From: Agromyces bracchium
GTDB lineage: Bacteria; Actinomycetota; Actinomycetes; Actinomycetales; Microbacteriaceae
NCBI RefSeq assembly: GCF_009709675.1
Contig: NZ_WMLB01000001.1
Coordinates: forward strand, 56,990-120,989
Direction: 5' to 3'
DNA: 64,000 nucleotides
This document shows positions 54,358 through 62,836 of the stretch, piece after piece. The notes below the pieces were generated by a model. It was not told where the DNA came from, ran no database searches, and saw nothing but the letters and a program-made list of their open reading frames with translations. Numbering within the stretch: position 1 is the first letter of the stretch; each line of letters begins with the position of its first letter. Both the position numbers and the translations under genes were made by a program.

Positions 54358-56415
54358 TCAGCCCGCCAGGTCCGGTTCCGGGACCTCGACCGGCTCGGCG
54401 AGGCCGAGGAAGGCGACGATCTCGTGGCCGCCGGGGTTCGTCTGTATCGGGACCTCGATCCAGTTGTTCGCGACCCAGACGTGACCGGACTGGTCCACGG
54501 CCACACCGGTGTTGCGCACCAGTCCGTCGAAGAAGAACCCCGTGAGATCCGGTGAGATGGGATCGCCCGTGCCGACGCCGGGCGGGCAGGTCGAGGCATC
54601 CGCCCCGCAGAAGGCCGACAGCCGCTTGCCGGCGAAGTTCGCGACCCACACGTTGCCGTCGCCGTCGGTCGTGATCCCCCACGGCAGCGTCGTGCCGCCT
54701 CCGTCGTACCGGGTGACACTGCTGCCGTCGGGCGCGATCATCGCCACGGACCCGAGGTACGGGTTCGGTCCGACGCCGGTGTAGGCGCCGACCGCGTCGA
54801 ACTCGGCGCCGAGCACGCCGGAGAGGTCGAGCTCGGTCGAACCACTGCCCGGCACCGTCGGGCACGGCAGCTCGACGAGGAACGAGTTGGCCGCCCACAC
54901 GTTGCCCGCGCCGTCGGCGGCGAGCCCCATCGGGTTGGCGAAGGCGGCGTTCGCACCCGGTGACCCGGGGAGCACGTTCCCGTCGTAGTCGAGCATCTGG
55001 ACCGCGGAATTCACCATGCCCGATGCGAAGATGCGCTGGCCGTTGTCGACCACGTCGAAGGGCTCCACGAGCTGCAGCTCGGACGCGGGAACGGCTCGCG
55101 CCGCACCGCGATCGCCGCCGGGGTACAGCGTCAGCGTGTCGGCGTGGCAGTTCGCGAACCAGACGGATCGCTGCGAGTCGACCTCGATGCCCTGCGGCCA
55201 GTCGAGCTCACCGTCGGTGAAGCCGCCCGCCCCGGAGAGCGCCACCCCCTCCGGACTGAACAGCGAGGCCGTGTCGTGCGGCGGCTGCCGCTTCTTCGTG
55301 CAGAACGGCTCGGGCGCCGAGAAGCCGAAGTTCGACACCCACACCTCGCCCGTACGCTCGTCCAGCTCGATGCCGTACCCCGCTCCCGAGAGGCCGCCGC
55401 CGGTGAACTTCTCGAACCCGCCGGTCGGCGAGAACCGGAAGAGGGCGTCCGAGCCGCACGCGGGCGCCTTGGGCTGTGGCCGGTACTGGTAGTTGTTGTT
55501 GACCCAGAGGTTGCCCTCGTGGTCGATCGCGAAGTTCCCCGGGCCGTCGAGCGAGCGCCCGTCGCCGTCGAAGCGGAGTGCGAGCGTCCACGCCGCGGGC
55601 GGCAGGGTCAGCACCGGAGTCGCTCCGGAGAGCGGCACGAGGGTGGAGAGCTCGAAGAGCCGGGACGGCGCGACGACGGCGGGGTTGCGTGCGATCTCGG
55701 CGAACGCCCGGAACACGTCGGATGGGGCCGCCGGGTCCTCCGCCTCGCCGGCGATGTCGATGATCGTCGCGCAGGTGCCGCCGGGGTGCGCCCCGGGATG
55801 CCCGAACGGGTCGACTACGCATGACGCGAGCGCAGCGGTCAGCGAGCCGAACGCTGCGAGGGTCGAGGTCTCGTCGCCGTTGGGCGAGTTCGCGAGCACC
55901 GCCGCCACCCGGCCGGTCGCCGGATCGGCGAGGTTCGCGGCCATCCCGGCCGCGTTGCGCAGCCCTGGCGCCGCGCCGTCGATGCCGTCGTCGTCGATGA
56001 ACTGCGCCATGGCCCACGCGGTCGCGACTGTGGTTCGCTCGTTGACGACCACCGACGGTGCGGCGGGCATGCCCGGCAGCGCCGACGCGAGCACCGCGGT
56101 CGGCGCGTCGGGTCGGGCCGCGTCGACCGGGGCGCTGGCGACCAGCCAGAGGATGCCGTCAGTCGGCACGGCCACGTCGATGTCGAGATCGAATTCCCCC
56201 GCGGCGTCGACGGCTGCGGTCGCGACCGGCGTGCCGTGACCCGTGACGGAGGCGGCGACCTCCCATCCGTTCCAGCCGCCGGGCCTGCCGCCCGCGGCGA
56301 CGGTCTGCAGCGAGCCGTGCAGGTCGGTCCCGGCGGCCGTGGCGCCCGGCGCGGGACCCACGAGGATCGGTGCCGCGAGGATCGCAGCGGTGACGAGGAC
56401 GAATGGCGTGCGCAT
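54358..56415 (-). CDS. Secreted beta-propeller (NHL/Vgb-like) protein
   Basis: 685 aa from the ATG reading MRTPFVLVTAAILAAP behind GGGGGAAG, with a signal peptide ending near ATAAG. After an N-terminal ~250-residue domain, repeated blades begin with GNFAIDHEGNLWVNNNYQYRP, GIELDERTGEVWVSNFGF, GIEVDSQRSVWFANCHADT, GLAADGAGNVWAANSFL, GITTDGDGNVWVANFAGKRL and GVAVDQSGHVWVANNWIEV, the DxxGNxW pattern of streptogramin-lyase/NHL-type propellers. Probably extracellular or surface associated. No catalytic set for virginiamycin lyase was confirmed. Confidence 0.82.
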   Translation of the reverse strand: MRTPFVLVTAAILAAPILVGPAPGATAAGTDLHGSLQTVAAGGRPGGWNGWEVAASVTGHGTPVATAAVDAAGEFDLDIDVAVPTDGILWLVASAPVDAARPDAPTAVLASALPGMPAAPSVVVNERTTVATAWAMAQFIDDDGIDGAAPGLRNAAGMAANLADPATGRVAAVLANSPNGDETSTLAAFGSLTAALASCVVDPFGHPGAHPGGTCATIIDIAGEAEDPAAPSDVFRAFAEIARNPAVVAPSRLFELSTLVPLSGATPVLTLPPAAWTLALRFDGDGRSLDGPGNFAIDHEGNLWVNNNYQYRPQPKAPACGSDALFRFSPTGGFEKFTGGGLSGAGYGIELDERTGEVWVSNFGFSAPEPFCTKKRQPPHDTASLFSPEGVALSGAGGFTDGELDWPQGIEVDSQRSVWFANCHADTLTLYPGGDRGAARAVPASELQLVEPFDVVDNGQRIFASGMVNSAVQMLDYDGNVLPGSPGANAAFANPMGLAADGAGNVWAANSFLVELPCPTVPGSGSTELDLSGVLGAEFDAVGAYTGVGPNPYLGSVAMIAPDGSSVTRYDGGGTTLPWGITTDGDGNVWVANFAGKRLSAFCGADASTCPPGVGTGDPISPDLTGFFFDGLVRNTGVAVDQSGHVWVANNWIEVPIQTNPGGHEIVAFLGLAEPVEVPEPDLAG

Positions 56416-56640
56416 CGGACTTCCCCCAAAGTCTCGGCAACGCGGCACAAGCTAGTGCGGCATCGGGCCATCCGCAAGGGCGGGAGGCCCGCCCGGCGTG
56501 CCCGCCGGCCGGCACCTCATCCTCACGGCGGATTCGGGGGCTGCCCCGATCGCCACGAGGCATCCGCTCGCTAGACTGCTCGAACACCCCAGCCGACCGA
56601 GGCCGGCCGCCGCCGCGTCCGACGACAGGAGCACCACGCC

Positions 56641-57459
56641 GTGATCCACACCGCGCTCATCCCCTGGCTCGACCCGGAGACGATCATCCAGGGCGCCGGG
56701 CCGTGGGCGCTGCTCGTGGTCTGCTTCATCGTCTTCGCCGAGACGGGCCTGCTCGTCGGGTTCCTGCTGCCGGGCGACACGCTGCTCGTCATCTCGGGCC
56801 TGCTCTCGAACTCCGAGCTGGTGCCGCCGAACGGGGTGTTCGGCGTCTCGGTCTGGATCGTCGCGCTGCTCATCGGCCTGTCCGCGTTCGTCGGCGGCGA
56901 GGTCGGCTACGAGATCGGGCATCGCGGCGGCCCCAGGGTGTTCGAACGCAAGGAGAGCGGGCTCTTCAGCGTGAAGAACGTCGAACGCACGAACGCGTTC
57001 TTCGAACGGTTCGGCGGGCTCACGATCATCCTCGCCCGCTTCGTGCCGATCGTGCGCACGTTCGCTCCGGTCGCCGCGGGCGTCGGCCACATGAACCGCG
57101 GCCGCTACACGCTCTACAACTTCATCGGCGCGGTGATCTGGGGCTTCGGCCTGACGATGTTCGGCTACGCGGTCAGCTTCATCCCGCCGATCGCGTACCT
57201 CGTGCGCGAGTACATCGACCTGATCCTCCTCGTCGCGGTCGGCGGCACCGCGCTCATCACGGCGTGGCACTACTTCAGCGAGCGCCGCAAGGCGAAGAAG
57301 GCCGAGGCCGCCGGCGAAGACGTCGTGACCGACGAGGAGGAGGCCGAGGAGCTCGTCCTCGACCCCGACGTCTTCGACCGCCCGCCGCACCTCGACGGCG
57401 ACCACCCGCACCACGGCGAGGGCCACGGCGACGACCGGCCGCCCCACGACGGGCGCTGA
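56641..57459 (+). CDS. DedA-family membrane protein
   Basis: 272 aa from a GTG. The family pattern is visible: FAETGLLVGFLLPGDTLLVISGLL, FVGGEVGYEIGHRGGPRVF, and ARFVPIVRTFAPVAAGVGHMNRGRYTLYNFIGAVIWG. DedA proteins act in phospholipid or undecaprenyl-phosphate scrambling in the cytoplasmic membrane. The C-terminus after ~220 is a soluble tail, acidic and then His-rich (DHPHHGEGHGDDRPPH), perhaps metal-binding. Ends 7 bp from the convergent LuxR gene. Confidence 0.9.
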   Translation: MIHTALIPWLDPETIIQGAGPWALLVVCFIVFAETGLLVGFLLPGDTLLVISGLLSNSELVPPNGVFGVSVWIVALLIGLSAFVGGEVGYEIGHRGGPRVFERKESGLFSVKNVERTNAFFERFGGLTIILARFVPIVRTFAPVAAGVGHMNRGRYTLYNFIGAVIWGFGLTMFGYAVSFIPPIAYLVREYIDLILLVAVGGTALITAWHYFSERRKAKKAEAAGEDVVTDEEEAEELVLDPDVFDRPPHLDGDHPHHGEGHGDDRPPHDGR

Positions 57460-57465
57460 GGTCGA

Positions 57466-58599
57466 TCAGCCGGCGAACCACCCCGTGGCGCCGACGGTCT
57501 CGCCCATGCGCGGCACGTACTGGTCGAAGTAGACCCGCGAGATGAGCTCGCGCCGGCTGCGGACGCCGGCCTTGTCGAACACCGACTTCAGGTGGTCCTG
57601 CACGGTGTAGGCCGACACGTGCAGCGTCGAGGCGATCTCCTTCGTCTCGACGCCCTGCAGCACGAGGCGCGTGACGTCGCGCTCGCGCTGGGTGAGGCCG
57701 AACGCCGCGACGACGAGCGAGACGATCTCGGGCGGCCTCGCCTCCTCGATGGTGACGACCACGTCGCCGGTCGCGCCCGTGGCGCCGCGCAGCGGCGAGG
57801 CGTGCAGCAGCAGCCAGACGCCCGACGCGGTCCGGACCCGGGCGCGGGCGGGCGGCGCCTCGGGTGACGCGAGCGTGCGTCGCGCGGCGCCGACGAGCGA
57901 GGTGACGAGGCTCAGCGGGTCGCCGCCGTGCGCGTTGCCGCGCAACTGCTCGAGTCGTTCCTCGGCGCCGACGCTGATCTGCGCGACCCCGTCGTTCGCG
58001 TCGATGATGACGACGGCGGGTCCGCCGGTCTCGCCGAGCGGCATCGAATCGTGCGCGAGGCGCGTGAGGATGCCCGAGCGCACGCCCCGCGCGAACGCCT
58101 CGGACAGCGACCCCAGGAACTCGACCTCGTCGGCGGTGAACGCCGGATCGTCGCTGCCGCGGAAGATCGCGAGGCATCCCCAGACGGCGGTGCCGTCGCG
58201 GAACAGCAGGCGGGCCTCGTCGGCGAATCCGTAGTGCGGACGCATGAGCCGGGTCATCCGCTCGGACCGGTCGATCTCGGCGGCCTCGGTCGCCCGCATG
58301 CCGATCGCCTTCTGATCGCTCACCGCGAGCGACCGGAACGACGTGGGCTCCTCGGAGCCGTACTCGATGATCCCGAAGAGCCGATCGTGCTCGTTGTGCG
58401 CCTTCAGCGCACCGTACTTGCGGGCGCTCGTCAGCATCATCGTCGCGGGATCGTGGGTGCCGACGCACGCGCCGACCCAGGGCACGGCGCGACGGACCGA
58501 GTCGGTCGCCTCGCCGATGAAGTCGTCGAGATCGAGCCCGGCGCGCGCGAGCACGTCGAGGTCGCCCCGCACGCGGGCCCCGGTCAGCTGGGGAATCAC
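57466..58599 (-). CDS. LuxR-family transcriptional regulator with GAF-like sensor region
   Basis: 377 aa. The C-terminal GLTQRERDVTRLVLQGVETKEIASTLHVSAYTVQDHLKSVFDKAGVRSRRELISRVYF is a complete LuxR-type helix-turn-helix. Residues ~20-180 resemble a GAF domain (DDFIGEATDSVRRAVPW...FLGSLSEAFARG) and a PAS-like stretch lies between ~190 and 290. No receiver Asp is present, so it would respond to a ligand instead of phosphorylation. It is divergent from the oxidase-RidA fusion with about 130 bp between starts, and may control it. Confidence 0.82.
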   Translation of the reverse strand: MIPQLTGARVRGDLDVLARAGLDLDDFIGEATDSVRRAVPWVGACVGTHDPATMMLTSARKYGALKAHNEHDRLFGIIEYGSEEPTSFRSLAVSDQKAIGMRATEAAEIDRSERMTRLMRPHYGFADEARLLFRDGTAVWGCLAIFRGSDDPAFTADEVEFLGSLSEAFARGVRSGILTRLAHDSMPLGETGGPAVVIIDANDGVAQISVGAEERLEQLRGNAHGGDPLSLVTSLVGAARRTLASPEAPPARARVRTASGVWLLLHASPLRGATGATGDVVVTIEEARPPEIVSLVVAAFGLTQRERDVTRLVLQGVETKEIASTLHVSAYTVQDHLKSVFDKAGVRSRRELISRVYFDQYVPRMGETVGATGWFAG

Positions 58600-58727
58600 G
58601 CGTTCAGTATGCGCCTCGACGGGCCCGACCGGTATCCCAGATCGCTGGGAGTCGCGAGGCCCCGCCCGCTGGGGTCGCCGATTTCCCGGCCGATCGGGAT
58701 ACCGATGACCGTCGCCGGCCGCGCACG

Positions 58728-60479
58728 ATGTCCGTCGTGACCACCACCACGACCATCGAGACCGGGTCCGTCGACGACCGCGGCGAGCTCCTGCACGCCG
58801 ACGACGCGACCGCGCAGCTGTGCCTCTCGCTCGTCCGGCTCGAGGCGGCGCTCGTCGAGCGCGGCCTGGGCCTCGGGGCGGTGACGCAGGTGCGCATCCA
58901 CGCGACCGAACCGGGGTCCGCGTCGGAACTGGTCGAGCTCGTGCTCGAGCGGTTCGGTACGGGCAGGGCCGCGCCGGTCGTCGCCTGGGTCTCCGCCGCT
59001 CGCCACGAGGTGCCGGGAATGCTCGTGCGCCTCGCCGCGGACGTGGCGGTCACCACGCCGACCCGAGAACCGACCACCAACCGTCCCATGAACCGAAGGA
59101 CCGACATGAACCCCTCACTCACCGACACCTCGACGCTCCGCGACGCCGGAACCGTGCACCTGCCCGGCGACCCCGGCTTCGAGGCGGCGACCGTCCCATG
59201 GAACCTCGCCGTCGTCCAGCGCCCAGCGGCCGTCGCCGTGCCGCGCACGGTCGACGAGGTCGCGCGCGTCGTCGCCTCGGCGACCGCGCTCGGACTCCGC
59301 GTCGCACCGCAGAGCACCGGCCACGGCGCCGCGGCGCTCGCCGCCGGCTCGCTCGACGACGTCGTGCTCGTCCGCCTGCACGAGCTGACCGGCGTGAGCG
59401 TCGACCCCGCCGCCCGCACCGCCCGGGTGCTCGGCGGCACGCTGTGGCGCGACGTCGTCGCGGCGGCGGCCCCGCACGGCCTCGCCGCGCTGCACGGCAG
59501 CGCCGGCGACGTCGCCGTGGCGGGCTACGTGCTCGGCGGCGGCCTGTCGTTCTACGGCCGGGCACACGGGCTCGCGTCCTCGCACGTGCGCGCCGTCGAG
59601 CTCGTGACGGCCGACGGCACAGTCGTCCGCGCGAGCGAGCACGATCGCCCCGACCTGTTCTGGGCCCTGCGCGGAGGCGGCGGCGGCAACTTCGGCGTCG
59701 TCGTCGCCGTGGAGATCGACCTCATCCCCGTGCCCGACGTCGTCGCCGGCATGCTGCTCTGGGACCTGTCGAAGGGATCCGAGGTGGCCCGCGCGTGGGC
59801 GCGGTGGACGGCGGACCTGCCGGAATCCGTGACGACGTCGCTGCGCTTCCTGCGGTTCCCGCCCGACCCGGCGATGCCGCCGTTCCTCAGCGGTCGCAGC
59901 CTCGTCGTGATCGACGGCGCGATCCTCGAGGACGACGACCGGGCGGCGGAGCTCCTCGCGCCCCTCCGCGCCCTCGCACCCGAGGTCGACACGTTCGGGC
60001 GAATGCCCGCCGCGGGCCTCGTCGACGTGCACATGGACCCGCCGGGGCCGGTCCCCTCCGTGAGCGACCACGCGATGCTGGGCGACCTGCCCGACGCCGC
60101 GATCGACGCTCTGGTCGCGGTCGCCGGCGCCGGCGTGGAGATCCCGCTCATCTGCGCCGAGCTGCGCCACCTTGGCGGTGCGCTCGCCCGGCCAGGCCAC
60201 GGCGCTCTCGCACGCCTCGACGGCGCGTATGCGCTGTTCGCCCTCTCGCCCGCCCCGACGCCCGAGATGGCGGCGATCGGCGAATCGGTCACGAGCTCGG
60301 TCGTCGCCGCCCTCGCTCCCTGGGCGAACGGCAGCCTGTTCCTCAACTTCGCCGACCGAGGTGTCGACGTCGCGACCGGGTTCGACGCCGATGCCTGGGC
60401 ACGACTCGTCGAGGTGCGTCGCACCGTCGACTCCGACGGCGTCTTCGCCGCCGCCCACCCGATCGGCGACCGCCGATGA
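58728..60479 (+). CDS. RidA-like domain fused to a FAD-linked oxidase
   Basis: 583 aa from a GTG. Residues ~20-110 (DDATAQLCLSLVRLEAALVERGLGLGAVTQVRIHATEPG...VPGMLVRLAADVAV) are RidA/YjgF-like. A Pro/Arg/Thr linker leads to a 460-residue FAD-linked oxidase: PCMH FAD domain with TVDEVARVVASATALGLRVAPQSTGHGAAAL, GYVLGGGLSFYGRAHGL and GGGGGNFGVVVAVEID, then a C-terminal BBE-like end. An internal ATG (59106) preceded by GAAGGACC could start a separate oxidase. RidA proteins deaminate reactive enamines; an oxidase could create such products. The fusion is read directly in one frame. Confidence 0.8.
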   Translation: MSVVTTTTTIETGSVDDRGELLHADDATAQLCLSLVRLEAALVERGLGLGAVTQVRIHATEPGSASELVELVLERFGTGRAAPVVAWVSAARHEVPGMLVRLAADVAVTTPTREPTTNRPMNRRTDMNPSLTDTSTLRDAGTVHLPGDPGFEAATVPWNLAVVQRPAAVAVPRTVDEVARVVASATALGLRVAPQSTGHGAAALAAGSLDDVVLVRLHELTGVSVDPAARTARVLGGTLWRDVVAAAAPHGLAALHGSAGDVAVAGYVLGGGLSFYGRAHGLASSHVRAVELVTADGTVVRASEHDRPDLFWALRGGGGGNFGVVVAVEIDLIPVPDVVAGMLLWDLSKGSEVARAWARWTADLPESVTTSLRFLRFPPDPAMPPFLSGRSLVVIDGAILEDDDRAAELLAPLRALAPEVDTFGRMPAAGLVDVHMDPPGPVPSVSDHAMLGDLPDAAIDALVAVAGAGVEIPLICAELRHLGGALARPGHGALARLDGAYALFALSPAPTPEMAAIGESVTSSVVAALAPWANGSLFLNFADRGVDVATGFDADAWARLVEVRRTVDSDGVFAAAHPIGDRR

Positions 60480-60541
60480 CCCCCACCACCACCGACCACA
60501 CCGCCACCACCGGCACCACCGAACCGAAGGAGATCACCACC

Positions 60542-61072
60542 ATGTCCATCCGTCGCCTCACGGCCGTCGGCGCGCTCGTCGCACTCGCCGTCGCCGTCCC
60601 GACCCTGCCCGCACAGGCCGCACCCGCCGGCGAACTCCCCCGGCCCGACCACGCGAGCCAGGCCGCTCTCGTCGCGCAGGTCCGCGCCGCCACGGCGCGC
60701 TTCCACGACGTCGAGGTCGCGCTCGCCGAGGGCTACGTCGACACCCACGAGTGCTCGAGCAGCCCCGACGGCGCCATGGGCATCCACTTCATCAATCCCG
60801 CGCTCATCGCACCGGGCGCGCCGGTCGACCCGACGCGGCCGCCGGTGCTGATGTACGGCCCGTCGGCCTCGGGCGAGCTCGAGTTCTGGGGCGTCGAGTT
60901 CTTCGAGCCGGATGTCGGCCAGCCGACGCCCGTGTTCGGAACCGTCGCGTTCGACGGGCCGATGCCCGGCCACGACCCGGAGATGCCGGTGCACTACGAC
61001 CTCCACGTCTGGACGGGCAAGCACAACCCGAGCGGCCTGTATGCGCCGTTCAACCCGTCGCTGTCCTGCTGA
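60542..61072 (+). CDS. Secreted protein, unknown function
   Basis: 176 aa, ATG behind GAAGGAGATCACC. A signal peptide ends at about residue 26 (LPAQAAPAG). The mature part reads ATARFHDVEVALAEGYVDTHECSSSPDGAMGIHFINPAL, a short loop ARPPVLMYG, and ELEFWGVEFFEPDVG...MPVHYDLHVWTGKHNPSGLYAPFNPSLSC with two Cys. I do not recognise the family, but similar proteins without enzyme motifs are found near oxidases. It lies 60 bp after the RidA-oxidase gene, likely same operon. Confidence 0.65.
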   Translation: MSIRRLTAVGALVALAVAVPTLPAQAAPAGELPRPDHASQAALVAQVRAATARFHDVEVALAEGYVDTHECSSSPDGAMGIHFINPALIAPGAPVDPTRPPVLMYGPSASGELEFWGVEFFEPDVGQPTPVFGTVAFDGPMPGHDPEMPVHYDLHVWTGKHNPSGLYAPFNPSLSC

Positions 61073-61135
61073 GCAGGCGGATACCGCGCGCCGGTCGTCC
61101 TCGTTCGAGGGCGGCCGGTTCGCGGCATCCGTCTC

Positions 61136-61154
61136 TATATCGCATTGCGATATA
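61136..61154. promoter_or_regulatory. PadR-type operator candidate upstream of the 82-aa membrane protein
   Basis: TATATCGCATTGCGATATA is a perfect 9-bp-arm palindrome around a single base. A variant of the same pattern stands before the padR gene at 62781-62799, pointing to one regulator. Confidence 0.6.
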
Positions 61155-61220
61155 ACGCTGAGCGACATACACTTCGACCAGACCCGATACGCGGCATCCG
61201 CCGCAGTGGAGGTGGTCGAG

Positions 61221-61469
61221 ATGAACGAACGCAACGGACGCACGTGGTGGATCGTCGGCGCCGTCGCCGCCTTCGCGGTCGGCGCCCTGTCGTGGGTGCA
61301 GTCGATCGGCTACTGGATGCAGCGGGGGGCCGGTGCCGCCGAACCGGCGTTCCTGTTCATCGACCACGACGGGCCGAGCGTGACCGGGGCATTGCTCGGC
61401 ACCGTGTTCCTGGCGATCGGCGCACTCTGCGCGGTCATGGCCGCGCGCGGTTCGCGCCGCACCACCTGA
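61221..61469 (+). CDS. Small membrane protein, 82 aa
   Basis: ATG behind GGAGGTGGTCGAG. Two membrane helices: TWWIVGAVAAFAVGALSWVQSIGYWM (about 8-33) and VTGALLGTVFLAIGALCAVMAARG (about 50-73), with a short extracytoplasmic loop. Function is unknown. Its promoter contains a palindrome like that of the padR promoter 1.6 kb away, so it is probably in the same PadR regulon. Confidence 0.7.
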   Translation: MNERNGRTWWIVGAVAAFAVGALSWVQSIGYWMQRGAGAAEPAFLFIDHDGPSVTGALLGTVFLAIGALCAVMAARGSRRTT

Positions 61470-61479
61470 CCGGGACCGA

Positions 61480-62382
61480 TCACGCGGGGCGGGGTTCGCT
61501 CCGCCGCACCCGAGCGCCGGACGGGATCGGCGTGAGCGCGAGCGCCGCGCCGAGCAGGACCGACGTCGCCGGGACGAGCCACACGGAGACGACCATCGCG
61601 GGACCGCGGACGAAGGCCTCCATCGGCATGCCGGTGGCGAATCCGAGCAGTGCCACGACCATGAGCAGCACCAGGCTGCCCGCGACCGCGAGCGGCGCGA
61701 AGCTGAGCACGCCGAGTGCGCGCGTCCGAAGGGCGATGACGCCCGCTGCGATGAGGACGGCGAGGATCACGAGGAAGCCCGGACCGAGGAGGAGTCCGCC
61801 GACGAGGTCGAACGCACCCCGCCACTCCGAGACCGTCGGCAGGGCGTACGCGAACATGGCGGCGCCCCCGAGGCCGACCATCGCACTGCCGACCACGGCG
61901 GCGATGCGCAACGTCGACGAGGCCGCCGGAGAGGCGGTGGCGAGGCGGTGCACGAGCGCGAGGAGCCCGATCGCGGTCAGCACGGCTCCGACGAGGACGA
62001 TCGTCGGGTGCACGACGACGTCGCTCGAGTCGAACCCGACGACCGCACCGGTCTGCCGGACGAGACCCCAGAACCCGTAGCTCGAGTAGCTGGCGATGAC
62101 CATGGGCAGGCCGATCGCCGTCGCGATGCCGGCTCCGAGGCCGGCGAGGTTGAAGTGCATGACGGACTCCTTCCGTGCGTGTTCCCGCATCGCCGCCAGG
62201 AGCAGGTCGACGACGATCCGCCTCCGCGCCGACCGCGCTGACCCGGCGCCCTGCGACTGCGCCTCGCGCACGGTGTCGCGGGCGAGCACCCGGATCTCCT
62301 CCCCGTACTCGGAGCGGAACTCTCCCGGCAGCATCAGCATCGCGGCCCCGAACAGGCGCCCCTCGATGCCGGGCGTGGACAT
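61480..62382 (-). CDS. Multi-pass membrane protein co-transcribed with padR
   Basis: 300 aa. A hydrophilic first third (FRSEYGEEIRVLARDTVREA...RRRIVVDLLLAAMREHARKE) resembles the permease prefix seen in proteins next to PadR regulators, followed by about six hydrophobic segments. Its ATG overlaps the padR stop (TGATG). Known PadR operons often control membrane transport or stress resistance in this way. The substrate or role of this protein is unknown. Confidence 0.7.
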   Translation of the reverse strand: MSTPGIEGRLFGAAMLMLPGEFRSEYGEEIRVLARDTVREAQSQGAGSARSARRRIVVDLLLAAMREHARKESVMHFNLAGLGAGIATAIGLPMVIASYSSYGFWGLVRQTGAVVGFDSSDVVVHPTIVLVGAVLTAIGLLALVHRLATASPAASSTLRIAAVVGSAMVGLGGAAMFAYALPTVSEWRGAFDLVGGLLLGPGFLVILAVLIAAGVIALRTRALGVLSFAPLAVAGSLVLLMVVALLGFATGMPMEAFVRGPAMVVSVWLVPATSVLLGAALALTPIPSGARVRRSEPRPA

Positions 62383-62747
62383 CAGGCCTCACCCCACCCC
62401 GTGAGCAGTCGCTTGAGTGCCGCCTGGCGGGCGAGCGCCGCGACCCGAGCGGCCTCGGCCGCCGCGACGCGCTCGCCGAGGCCGGTGATGCGGTAGTACT
62501 TGCGTCGCTCGTCGTCGAGTTCGGGGTCGACCCGCGTGGCCGCCTCCTCGATGAGCCCGAGCGTGCGAAGCCGCTTGATCGCGCCGTAGAGCGTCCCGGG
62601 CGCGAGCACGACCGATCCCTCGGTGCGCTCGCGCACCTCGCGCATGATGCCGTAGCCGTGCCGCTCCTCATCGGCGAGCGAGAGCAGGATGTGGAAGACC
62701 GGCTCGGTCAGCGGGAGCAGGTCCTTCGGCTGGGTCTCGGCGCTCAT
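62382..62747 (-). CDS. PadR-family transcriptional regulator
   Basis: 121 aa, usual length for the short group. The N-terminal winged helix is LTEPVFHILLSLADEERHGYGIMREVRERTEGSVVLAPGTLYGAIKRLRTLGLIEE, with beta-wing DELDDERRKYYRITGLGERVA and a C-terminal dimerisation helix. It represses genes until a small ligand binds. Its own promoter contains two overlapping palindrome-like sites, so autorepression is likely, and the 82-aa membrane-protein gene has a matching site. Confidence 0.9.
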   Translation of the reverse strand: MSAETQPKDLLPLTEPVFHILLSLADEERHGYGIMREVRERTEGSVVLAPGTLYGAIKRLRTLGLIEEAATRVDPELDDERRKYYRITGLGERVAAAEAARVAALARQAALKRLLTGWGEA

Positions 62748-62765
62748 CGTCCCTCGATCGTGGTA

Positions 62766-62799
62766 TGTATCGGAGTGCGGTATATCGCGTCACGATACA
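62766..62799. promoter_or_regulatory. padR operator candidates
   Basis: TATATCGCG-T-CACGATACA (62781-62799) matches the perfect site at 61136-61154 in 7 of 9 arm pairs, and TGTATCGGA-G-TGCGGTATA (62766-62784) overlaps it as a weaker variant (6 of 9). Confidence 0.5.
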
Positions 62800-62836
62800 T
62801 CTGACGCCGGCGAGCGTCAAGGGTGACCTCCGGAGT

